Assembly: GCA_036897095.1 (NCBI GenBank)
Contig: JAYMSP010000034.1
Location: forward strand, 1 to 64,000
Source of the DNA: Plantago elongata
Lineage: Eukaryota; Streptophyta; Magnoliopsida; Lamiales; Plantaginaceae
Direction: 5' to 3'
Length of the DNA: 64,000 nucleotides
This document shows positions 1 through 9,736 of this stretch, piece by piece; positions within the stretch are counted from its first letter, which is position 1; every line of letters begins with the position of its first letter. The notes beneath the pieces were generated by a model. It made no database searches and was not told the DNA's origin. It saw only the letters and a program-made list of their open reading frames with translations. The translations under genes and the position numbers were made by a program.

Positions 1-16
1 TATATATATATATATT
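1..16. repeat. (TA)n microsatellite at window edge
   Basis: Short TA dinucleotide run at the left edge of the window, just downstream of the first minus-strand gene. It may continue outside the window. Confidence 0.8.
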
Positions 17-31
17 AATCGTTCTGGCATA

Positions 32-568
32 TTACAAGTCCAAAGAAATAGGACCCAGACAATCACCCTCCAGACTAGCAAGAACTTTGAAATCATCTTC
101 TGCCTTGATGAATTTCGTTCCGAACACCATGAAACGAACCACCGTCCCCTTTTCGATCTTGGCAGAGTTCTCATTCATGTAGTAAGGATTTTCTCCTGGT
201 ACATACAGGTAATCAGCCATCTTCTTAGGCGACAAAAATATGCGATTACCGCAGGGCCCACAGTTGAGAAAGATGCCGTCTTGCTGGATTTTGTGAGCTG
301 TGCCTTCCAGAACTTCGCCTGCAAGCATTTTGAAGGTAATGCAGGTGAAATCCACAGGGAAGACTACTTCACCAGAGTGCTTAACCTTTCCTTCACCAAT
401 GTTCTCAATGGTAGTGGCTGCAAGGAAATAGCCGAGTTCCTTTGTTGCTTTTTTCGCTGCGATCATTCCCATCAGGCACTTAAAGATAGATATTGACAGT
501 TTCGAGCCTTGCTCCAGTTTTTCCGGTGGAATTGTAACATTCCAGGACATTTTGCTTTTCAGATACAT
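32..568 (-). CDS. NRPE7: Pol IV/V RPB7-type subunit, tandem copy 1
   Basis: Single coding exon, 178 aa. The protein matches the plant-specific RPB7 paralogues that serve RNA polymerases IV and V (NRPD7/NRPE7): start MYLKSKMSWNV, central KKATKELGYFLAATTI and GEVVFPVDFTCITFK, then an OB/S1-like half with GPCGNRIFLSPKKM, DYLYVPGENPYYM and the ending LASLEGDCLGPIS. In the family, subunit 7 forms a stalk with subunit 4 and binds emerging RNA; Pol IV and V act in nuclear RNA-directed DNA methylation. The frame stays open 10 codons upstream to another ATG at 598. I prefer the MYLK start because copy 2 is out of frame above it and a 3' splice site (TTATGGCAG) lies at 592. A leader intron at about 592-967 is likely. 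Which polymerase it serves cannot be told from sequence. Confidence 0.88.
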   Translation of the reverse strand: MYLKSKMSWNVTIPPEKLEQGSKLSISIFKCLMGMIAAKKATKELGYFLAATTIENIGEGKVKHSGEVVFPVDFTCITFKMLAGEVLEGTAHKIQQDGIFLNCGPCGNRIFLSPKKMADYLYVPGENPYYMNENSAKIEKGTVVRFMVFGTKFIKAEDDFKVLASLEGDCLGPISLDL

Positions 569-1019
569 TGCTGGATCGATTCTGATACTAACTGCCATAA
601 CAAATCACTAAGATGTAATATTGCAAGACAGCATGATATAAAGGTTCCAATTTCACCATTTCTAAGCTTGCTCTAAATCACAAAGAATCGCTTTCAAGAA
701 AAGATCCATTTAAGATCACACATGTTACCATTTGCAAACTCATCTTATGAAACCTCAACTATATAAATTGCTGATATAAAACTACAACACATAAGACTTG
801 GTCATGTTTAGCAGGGTGATTGACCCAGTCTACATGCACCACTGGCCTTGGAAATTAGTAGAAGTCAAGCTCATGTATCGCAAGAAACTGAAACACAGAT
901 GAAGAAATATTTGAAGAAAAAGAACTGAAGAAACCTGCTAGAGACAACGGTAAATAGGAAATTTTACCTGATCTTGAGCTGAACTCGAGCCTGAGTCTGA
1001 CGCTTACGTCAATCGGCGC

Positions 1020-1027
1020 TATATATA
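1020..1027 (-). promoter_or_regulatory. TATA box of NRPD7/E7-like copy 1
   Basis: Minus strand reads TCTATATATAG here. About 50 bases downstream (minus sense) a leader exon would end at 968 with CAG|GTAAAA, followed by an intron to 592 and the MYLK start at 568. Position and sequence fit a plant TATA box; the transcription start is inferred. Confidence 0.55.
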
Positions 1028-1406
1028 GACCTAGTTTTTGCTCTCTGGATACATAAATGAGAGATTACAAGTTGGATTTCTGTTTCCACTTATGTGCCTG
1101 AATTAGTTACTACTACTTATTTAAACTTACTAGTTTGTAGTAAATAAAATTACTTTATTGAAATTAAGTGAATAATATTTCGGAGGACTAAAAGAAGATG
1201 AGAAAGAGTTGATTTTAATTGATTCAGCATCAAACCCGGTCCCAGGAATCACACCACGGCCGAATTGCTTCAGGCCGGGGTATTACACCCTGACCCAGCC
1301 TTGAAGAGACCATTTAATTGAGCAGAGCAAGCTGCATTAATTGAGCATTTTGAACACTTGAAAGCAAATACAAATCCTAAGAAACAATTCTCCAAAAAAC
1401 AAAATC
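1028..1406. other. Intergenic spacer between the NRPD7/E7 tandem copies
   Basis: Holds the upstream promoter of copy 1 and the 3' flank of copy 2. No ORF or RNA gene is recognisable. A GC-richer patch at about 1234-1290, containing CGGCCGAATTGCTTCAGGCCG (a near-palindrome), stands out from the AT-rich surroundings; its origin is unknown. Confidence 0.5.
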
Positions 1407-1943
1407 CTAAGAAACAGGGCCCAGATAATCACCCTCCAGGCTAGCAACAACTTTGAAATAGTTTTGTGCCTCAATGAATTTCTCCCCAAATACCATGAAA
1501 CGTACCACGGTCCCTATTTCGATCTTGGCAGATTTCTGACAACTCATGTAGTAAGGGTGTTCTCCTGGTACATACAAGTAATCAGACATCATTTTAGGAT
1601 GCAAAAATATGCAATTATCGCACACATAGGGCCCACACTTGAGAAAGACTCCGTCATGCTGAACTTTGTGAACCGTGCCTTCCAGAACTTCGCCTGCAAG
1701 CATCTTGAAGGTAATGCAGGTGAAATCCACAGGGAAGACTACTTCACCAGAGTGCTCAATCTTTCCTTCACCAATGCTCTCAATGGTAGTGGCTGCAAGG
1801 AAATAGCCGAGTTCCTTTGTCGCTTTTTTCGCAGCAATCATTCCCATCAGGCACTTGAGGACAGACATTGTCAGTTTCAAGCCTTGCTCCAGCTTTTCTG
1901 GTGGAACCGCAACATTCCAGGACATTTTCGTTTTCAGATACAT
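1407..1943 (-). CDS. NRPE7: Pol IV/V RPB7-type subunit, tandem copy 2
   Basis: Single coding exon, 178 aa, same strand and layout as copy 1. It keeps MYLKTKMSWNV, the KKATKELGYFLAATTIESIG block, GEVVFPVDFTCITFKML and the ending SLEGDYLGPVS, which is closer than copy 1 to the GDYLGP ending I recall for the Arabidopsis protein. It differs from copy 1 by a two-residue insertion (GPYVCDNCIF against GPCGNRIF) and a changed loop (YYMSCQKSAKIE against YYMNENSAKIE). Both copies are fully open, so neither looks like a pseudogene. A 3' splice site (GATATGGCAG) ends at 1963 and a donor (ACAG|GTGTAA) lies at 2286, giving a leader intron like that of copy 1. Confidence 0.88.
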   Translation of the reverse strand: MYLKTKMSWNVAVPPEKLEQGLKLTMSVLKCLMGMIAAKKATKELGYFLAATTIESIGEGKIEHSGEVVFPVDFTCITFKMLAGEVLEGTVHKVQHDGVFLKCGPYVCDNCIFLHPKMMSDYLYVPGEHPYYMSCQKSAKIEIGTVVRFMVFGEKFIEAQNYFKVVASLEGDYLGPVS

Positions 1944-2342
1944 CGCTGGATTCTGATAGTAACTGCCATATCAAATTATTAAGATGTAAAAAATTGCAAG
2001 ACAACATGATATAAGAGTTGAAATTTCACCATTTCTACTCTTGCTCCAATTCACAAGAAAGAATTGGTTCCAAGGAAAGATCCGTACAAGATCACAGTAA
2101 ATCTAAATGAACCAGCGTTCTACAAAAATTGCTGAAATCGTAACTTTGAAATTCCTCAAAATCAAGTTCATATACAAGTTTATGGCATGAAACTGACACA
2201 CATAACATAAGAAACGAAAATGTGAAGAGACAAGGAACTGGAGAAACCTAGTAGAGAAGATGAACTGTGAAACGGGATTTTTACACCTGTCTTCAGAAGT
2301 TGAATTTGAGACCTGAGACTAATCTGTGAGGAATTCAGTGTG

Positions 2343-2349
2343 TTATATA
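2343..2349 (-). promoter_or_regulatory. TATA box of NRPD7/E7-like copy 2
   Basis: Minus strand reads CTATATAACA, about 55 bases upstream of the predicted leader-intron donor at 2286. The TATA, short leader exon, intron and MYLK arrangement matches copy 1, so the duplication included the promoter. Confidence 0.5.
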
Positions 2350-3112
2350 GATATAGTTTTGGGATCTGTAGTGGATACATAAATGGGAGATTATTAATTG
2401 GGACATAAATTTCCTGATTTGTTTTTGGAAGCACGCACCCTGACATTTATCACAACTAACCTCAAACAATAACAGATCAAGGTCTTCAACTTTTGGACCA
2501 CTGCAGTTTACATATCACGGTGTGTCGGTGTATCGTATTGTAAGGTTTGGGCCAAACTCTCACAAATTTACTTTTGGAATAGTCTGAAAGGCTTCCTCGT
2601 AAATACTTGGATACACTTTGTTTTTTTCATTACCACATTTGATCTTTAACGTTGAATTACACGAAAAAAGAAGACATTTCTAATTTTCTATAGTTCAGTA
2701 TTGTGATGGAGAAATTAAGCTAAATGTTGTCAAATTTAGGCATAATATTTTTGCCTACCTCACATCAGTTCAACAATCCTCCCCATGATGCGGTGATCTT
2801 CTAATGATTTTCTAGCTTCGAATGTCAACTTTATTTCAATTCCACAATTATTAAATTCAACAAAACTAACTCATATAAAGCTCCAACCTTCGTTAGTCAA
2901 GACATTTTTACATGGGATCCTGCTTTCCAGATTTTCTTGTCATGCACTAAAAATAGGGAGAGAGGAACAGAAACAAGAACCCTTTAAGATTCTTTGAATA
3001 CACAACAAATCTGTTCTTTTTTTCTAGATTGTTGTTGGATAATATATTGTTAGATTCAAGATCGTAGAACAGAGAAGGAGGATCCAAGGTGTGGATTTCG
3101 GACGGAAAAAAG
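2350..3112. other. Intergenic region between divergent genes
   Basis: Separates the promoter of the minus-strand NRPD7/E7 copy 2 from the plus-strand DnaJ gene, so it should hold two divergent promoters. The part nearest the DnaJ start (about 2950-3112) is purine-rich and leader-like. No convincing heat-shock element was found. Confidence 0.4.
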
Positions 3113-4591
3113 ATGGGGGTGGATTACTACAACATATTGAAGGTGGAGAAAGGTGCAACAGAAGATGATCTGAAGAAATCTTACAGAAAATTGGCAATGA
3201 AGTGGCATCCTGACAAGAATCCCAATAGCAAGAAGGAAGCTGAGGCCAAATTCAAAAAAATATCCGAGGCCTATGAAGTATGTTACCTCTTTTGCGTGAT
3301 CTCAATAACAAAACAAATATCCATTTCAATGTTTAGTTGGTTTATGATCTGCTTCATATTTGCATTTCTTTTATGCAAAATTGTCATATCTTCATTTTCT
3401 TTGTCTAATTTGATATGTATATGCATGGTTTTTCATCTTTCTTGTTGATTAAGTAGTTCTGCATATTGCGATTTGAGACAATGTGGTACATACTGCAGAG
3501 TTTTTTATAGCTTGCTCTTCCTTTGAGGCTTTGACAAGAATTTGACAGAATTGTTTAGGTCTGCTCTCATCAAAGTGTTCAATGTGGCGTTTATTCCATG
3601 GAAAATTAAGTGCTAAAATTGATTAATCTTGTGTGTATATGCTACCCTCTTCAGGTTTTGAGTGATCCACAAAAAAGGCAAATCTATGACCAGTATGGCG
3701 AAGAAGGCCTAAAGGACATGCCTCCACCAGGTGCAACTGGAAACCAGAACGGCTTTAATCCTCGAAATGCAGAGGATATTTTTGCAGAATTTTTCGGTAG
3801 TAGCCCTTTTAGCTTTGGGTCTGCAGGGGTTGGGAGGTCCACACGGTATTCATCTGATGGAGGGACGTATGGAGGATTTGGTGGGAGCGATAACATGTTC
3901 AGGAACTACAGTGACGGAAATGGAGTAAACATGCCAACGAAGCCACCGCCCGTAGAGAGTAAACTACCCTGCACCCTTGAGGATCTCTATGCTGGATCAA
4001 CAAGAAAAATGAAGATCTCCCGCCAAGTCATTGATGCTAACGGGTAGGTCTCATACTTCAGGCCTGGTTTTTCTGTAAACAATTGGTGCACTCATATTGA
4101 CCATGTTGGAACTATTTCAGTATGTTAGTGAACTGATGGAACTTGTGTGCAGGCGGTTATCACCGGAAACTGAGATACTAACTATCGACATAAAACCTGG
4201 ATGGAAAAAAGGGACGAAGATAACGTTTCAGGACAAAGGAAACGAGCAGCCTAATCAGCTACCAGCAGACCTGGTTTTTGTGATTGACGAAAGGCCCCAT
4301 GACACATTCAAGAGAGACAGCAATGACTTGATCATGAACTGTCGCATCACATTAGCTGAGGCTATTGGGGGCACGACTGTGAATGTCATGACACTAGACA
4401 AACGCAACCTATCAATCCCGGTACATGACATTGTGAACCCTGGTTATGAACTAGTGATTGCGAGTGAGGGCATGCCTATAGCAAAGGAGCCTGGAAACTA
4501 CGGTGATCTTAGGATCCGGTTTGAAGTTAAGTTCCCGACGAGGCTGACATGTGAGCAACGAGCTGCATTGAAACGTGCTTTGGGAGGTTGA
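3113..4591 (+). CDS. Class B (type II) DnaJ/Hsp40 co-chaperone
   Basis: Three exons: 3113-3277, 3655-4043 and 4153-4591, giving 330 aa. The J domain (about 1-70) carries the HPD tripeptide at 32-34 (WHPDK), needed to stimulate Hsp70 ATPase. A Gly/Phe-rich linker follows ([23 protein letters not shown]). The C-terminal peptide-binding domains run from [18 protein letters not shown] to RCEVKF-like RIRFEVKFP. There is no CxxCxGxG zinc finger, so it is DNAJB/Sis1-like rather than class A. It is probably cytosolic or nuclear: no signal peptide or membrane segment. Start chosen at [11 protein letters not shown], the usual family start; an in-frame GTG lies just upstream. All junctions fit GT-AG and keep frame. 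Confidence 0.93.
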
Positions 4592-5538
4592 TTCGTGTGT
4601 TCGCCAGGCATGCTCAAGTTTTGCTGATCCACATCTGTTGAACAATTCGATGGAACACTATTGCCAAGATTACTAGCATCTAAAAAGTCCGAACTTGTAG
4701 ATTGATCTGGACTGAATCCATTAATATTTATATGGAAGCTATTGATGCCTTTTGCACCAAGCAGAGATGTTATCAACAAAGTTGTTAAACCTACTGACAT
4801 TTGGTGTCTTTTCTATGCACAAAATATTTATGCATTTGGCTCTGGCCTCTGAGTGCAAAATTCATGGTATGATTGGCCCAATATCACAATCTAATCTCAA
4901 TAGTTCACGAACTTTTCACCATTCTACAGTCTCTCAGTGGATCATTGTGAGGCAATTAGTTTAAATCAAATATATCATTCATGATCGATACAGATTCTTT
5001 GAACATCCTGAATGGAATATCCGGTATTTATATTTTACACGTATAAACCTGATAAATATATTAAACAGGATATATAAATTGAACTTATGATCAATTTAAT
5101 AGTGACATAAATATTGAAAAATCAGTTAATGATAATATATAGTATTATTATTTTTGTACATATATGATACAACATAAGTATATCCTATATGCCAATGAAT
5201 TCATTCTCAACATTTAGAAAAATATCTCTTTAAAATCTCAGGATTAAATTATCGTTTAAATTGTAAAGTAGTGTGATGTTAAATGTTACTGTAATAAACT
5301 AGAAAACAAGAAAAGCTTTACTCAAAGAAAAATATGAAAAAATGAAATGTTTGATGTAAAATTAGAGTTGAATTATTTAAATTCGAATTGAATTTTTATA
5401 TTTATTTGCTTAGATAAAAATGCAACTGAGTCGAATGTGAACTACTAAAGTAGTATGCGAGAGTTATCTGAATACTACATCATCATCATCATCACCTTTG
5501 GATGAGGTGAACCAAAAAGGTAGCAGTTTTACACTCCA
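4592..5538. other. Intergenic: DnaJ 3' flank and PsbP-gene promoter
   Basis: Starts with the DnaJ 3' UTR and becomes very AT-rich from about 4960 to 5440. A (CAT)n run at about 5477-5494 lies shortly before the next start codon. No gene or known repeat recognised. Confidence 0.4.
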
Positions 5539-8500
5539 ATGGCAACAGCTCTTCCTTCTACTGCCAAATCCCACCATTCTCTCCTCATAAACCGTCAATT
5601 CTTCAGGCAAGTACTACTCTACTCTGCATATTTCCTAGCTTCTTACTTCTTTCTTAATGTTTTTCCTTTAATATTTTGTTCTTGCAGGAAGAGCAATGTT
5701 GATGCCATGTCTGTATCAACCCATAAGAAACCCAATTCTAGAATGAGTCGAGGCGTAAGAACAATTGCAAGTTTGAGTAATTCGTTTTCGAAAGATGGGA
5801 TTTTGAGGAGGGATTTGATGTTCTTGGGATTATCTTCCTCAGTTGCTCTCATTTTTCCTGCTTTAGGTGAGTATTCCGTTAAGAAAGATAAAATTGAATA
5901 AAGTAGGAGGGACGCGAAAAAAGTACTAGGAGATACTTTTACTTTTAACCGAGGGGATTTGAAATGGAGACGTATTAAAATAGAATGTGATAAGTTGAAT
6001 TCAGTACACTCTTATTTCTTGATTGTTGTGAGTTTAGCTTGTTGGTATTGTGTTGTTTTTGCCTTCAATTAGTAGCTTTTTTACTTGGAGAGAGATCATC
6101 ATAAGAATTCTGGATGGACTTCAGTTGTTACACGAATGATGCATCATATATCGAGACGAGAGGTTTAACATATCAAAATGTGAGGCAGTTGAGTATATAT
6201 ATATATATATATGTGAATCTGAGTGAAACAATGCCGGGCGTTTTAACTAAAGAACAAGATAGAACGGAAATCAGATTGAATACTTACAGTTAACATTCAT
6301 TATGTGGAATACTTGTACTACAGAAACAGATTGCAGCAACTCAAATTTATAGCTAACGGTAGTAGGTAACCCGAGTGAGGAATTTAAAACAGATCTGGTT
6401 CTGTGTGATTGATTTATCCACTAACTCTGTTGAAGAGGTTGATTTGCTGGGTATTAATGACTTCTAAAATGGATATTGATACTCAGGTTCTGCTACTGAG
6501 GAAGAGTCGAAAATGGATATATTTGTTGATGAGATAAATGGATATTCATACTTATATCCGACAGCGATGCCATCTGCCAAGTTTCTCTTCAAATGGTATG
6601 TGTCTATTCATGTACATATGTAATGTAGAAATTGAGTGTTTACAATTCATTATTCTCTTTCTTAGTTGAATAGTATAGTATGAGCAATTGGAGGCAAACA
6701 CTTGCCATGTTATATCTTAAGTTCCAGACAACACATGATTTCAACATACAAACATCCACTTAACTTCAGTTCGTGTATGCTAGTTATGAGCAAGGGTTCC
6801 AGCTAGCTATGACATATAATCACTTACTATTCCTAGGATTATTAGGCATAATCTTACAACAAAGAGTCCTTTTTTTGTTTTTTCATCTCTCATATTGTTA
6901 ATTGTAGGAACCTTACAATTTTCATCTATTTGAAGGGCGGAGTCTAGAAAGCCAGAGCGTTATTCATCTGCTGCACCATTATCTCGTAAGTATAGTAATA
7001 GAGTCATTGATGGTCAATGCATTAATACAATTATAGTGTCCCAGTGTACCTTCATTAGCATTGTTCAAAAAAGTGTCATGACTCATGATGGACAGATAAA
7101 ATTTATTAATTATCAAGCGTACCAACACTTATATTCACTGTCATACAGCTGATGCTCGGCTTCGTATTGTTTCTGAGAGAGTGGATTTCCAAGATAACCT
7201 TATAATATCAGTTACGGTAAAATTTTGGAAACTATGTCTTACTATCTTCAACGCTCATATTGAGAACTCTTATAAGATTTTTTATTTTGCTTCTTGGTTC
7301 AGATAGGTCCCCCAAATGCGATTTTCTTAAAATCAAAAGATACAAGTACTTGGGCGCCAAAAGATGTTGCTGATTCTGTTTTAGCTGACAAGTCTGCTCT
7401 GGTATTTTCCTCGCTCTGTTACATCTTCAGCAGGTTTTTCACCATCTTTCTTGCATAGTTCATTTTAATTCAAGCAAGATGAAATACTAGAATGCTTGTG
7501 TATATTTAAGATGCACACACTGAATTGTTGCAGTCAGATGTGAATGGTTTTAGCTTAGCTTACACACACGTAAAAGTTATATGGTCCATTTCACAATTTT
7601 TCTCAGCCCTTTTCGTGATTATCCACCCATATCTTTTACACACATTATCTGTTTTTCTGCTGATAAGGGCTTAGCTTAACATTTCAATGTTTCTAACAGC
7701 GAGTAACCACAACTCAACGAATGGATGAGAGCTCAGTAATTGATGCTCATTCTTCCACCGTAAGTGCTACACCTGTAATTTCAAATCATTCACTTAAAAT
7801 TTACATATTATTTTATCTAATACTGTGCTGACATGTGCACACAATTTCTCATACACTGAGGTCCTTCTTTTTCGCCTTAGGTTGATGGTGTACCATATTG
7901 GTATTATGAATATCTGGTTCGCAAGTCACCAACCCAAAGTGTACGTCTCCTCAGTCCTCACTTATTAGCACAGATAACACCAGAAGATTGTTCACAAGAT
8001 GTACTCACTGGTTTTGTTCCTCCGCTGTTTGTGCAGGCTCAGGGATCAAACCTTTACCGACATTTTGTGGCTTCAACATATGAACGTGATGGTACAATAT
8101 TAGTATAAGTATCATCTGAGGCTTATCACATGAATTTGTATGACACCAAGGACTGGTGATTTGCCATTAAGCTTATGAGGAGTCTTCTCTTTTCTACAGG
8201 TTTTCTTTACACTCTCAACGCGTCAACCCTGGACAAGCAGTGGGATAAGGTAAGAGCAGCTTCATTGCGCGTGCTTGACAAGTCATCCTTCTATTAAGTA
8301 GTGTTGTACTCGATTAAGCCCTGACCTATGTCTAACTCGAAATTATTCTGTTAACGAGCAGTCGAGCATGCTTTTGCACATTAATTTGCATATATGTTCT
8401 AGGCTTGTAACATCAGCTGATACCTTGTGCTTGTCAGGTTCATTAGCTGTCGTTACTTGTTTTCCCACATTCACCAAGGAATTGGAGACACCGTTGAACG

Positions 8501-8674
8501 TTATGTTGTCTAGAAGTCAATAAACTAGTATGAAATAATGGAGTAGTGTTGTTCTGATGGTTATCTATCATGCAGATGGGACCGTTGTTGGAGAAAACAG
8601 TAGGGTCTTTCCGCCTTCTCCCTCCTACAGAAAATTATGTTCCACCATTCAAGGATCCTTGGAGATTTTGGTGA
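5539..8674 (+). CDS. PsbP-domain protein, thylakoid lumen
   Basis: Eleven exons: 5539-5606, 5688-5866, 6487-6595, 6936-6985, 7149-7216, 7303-7401, 7700-7759, 7881-7940, 8037-8091, 8200-8249, 8576-8674; 298 aa. The Ser/Thr-rich N-terminus looks like a chloroplast transit peptide. Twin Arg at 63-64 followed by a hydrophobic stretch (RRDLMFLGLSSSVALIFPALG) is a Tat-type lumen signal. The mature part is a PsbP-like domain: GYSYLYPTAMP, RIVSERVDFQDNL, ISVTIGPPNA, then PYWYYEYLVRKS, HFVASTYERDGFLYTLNAS and VGSFRLLP. It ends VPPFKDPWRFW. PsbP-domain proteins assist photosystem assembly or act as lumen factors; the subgroup (PPD number) is not assigned. Intron 1 fits a GC donor (AG|GCAAGT) and is only 81 nt, in frame and stop-free. 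Confidence 0.88.
6194..6212. repeat. (TA)n microsatellite in intron 2
   Basis: Uninterrupted TA dinucleotide run inside the second intron of the PsbP-domain gene. Confidence 0.85.
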
Positions 8675-9736
8675 TTGCTCGACGTTGGTTCACCGAAAGT
8701 CATGGAACTTCTATTTCACCGTCGTCTCGGGAAACTTGATTTTTGTCCACACTTAAGGGCTTTAGACTTCAAGTTTTTTACTTAGATTTCCATCATGTTT
8801 GTCATAGTGAGAAGAAAGAGAGCCTTTTTGTAATGTCGTCTTGTTACAGTGAAGAGATTCAAGCATCTTAAAAGATCCATAATTTACTCAGAATCTTTAT
8901 CTTTTGCAGTTTCATGCACTGCACGTCAATGAACAAATGCGTATCTGATCACTTCCAAGTTAAGATGTCTGGCCAATTCATATATCAACTGTCGAAATGG
9001 CAATCAATTTTCCAGATGAATATGCAACAACTTACTTCCACCTCTGAGAAATATGGATAAACGCATCAATAAAAGTGTACCACTGTGCAGAAGAAAGAGA
9101 GGGTTGGAATAGAACTGAGAATTCTCAAATGAGATGTCAAACGAACCATTATAGAGGAACTGCAATGTCTTACAATGATGTAAGTCGAACACACCTCGAG
9201 GATGCTCCCAGCAAGATCTTAAAACTCCTTGGAGATAACAGTGGTCTAATCATTTTATCAACAAGATCTTAAAAACTCTAGGAAATCCTATGGTGAATAT
9301 CAGAGATATAATCATGATATCAAGATGAAAATGAAATCAGGAGGAAGATACTCAGAGATTGATATAAGAAACAGACTGGCAACAAGATAAGCATAGGAGT
9401 TAGGACCTATGCACCATATGCATAAAGGGGGTAGACCAAGTGCCCCTCAACGTTGAAATGCTGCTAACCGAAGGAATGGAAGCACACCACGGCATAGGCA
9501 AAAGAGACCTCCCCGAGGAGATACATACAACGTACAAATATTTTACAAAACTAAGCTAGTAAATTGAGTACCATGTGAAAAAAAGTTTTAACAACAATAT
9601 AGAACCGTCCAAAACATGTCATTTCATAAAATCTGTCTATCAAAACTAGAAGCGAGAGGAGCTCAGAGTTTATTAATGAACCATATAAGAACCAATTTCC
9701 ACCTGTGTGCAGCAGCTCTCCAACAATTTTCTTCTC
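8675..9736. other. Convergent 3' flanks of two genes
   Basis: Holds the 3' UTR of the plus-strand PsbP-domain gene (about 8675-8900) and that of the minus-strand Lys/Glu-rich gene (ending near 9550). The middle part, about 8900-9540, is less AT-rich than usual spacer. Short ORFs here lack family resemblance and are not called. Confidence 0.4.

Noticed and set aside
2920-2940. Possible heat-shock element before the DnaJ gene (TTCCAGATTTTC)
   Set aside because: The central GAA is missing and spacing does not fit nGAAnnTTCn repeats.
5867-5901. Extension of PsbP-gene exon 2 into the following sequence
   Set aside because: A strong donor (TTTAG|GTGAGT) at 5867 and a continuing PsbP-like exon at 6487 show it is intron.
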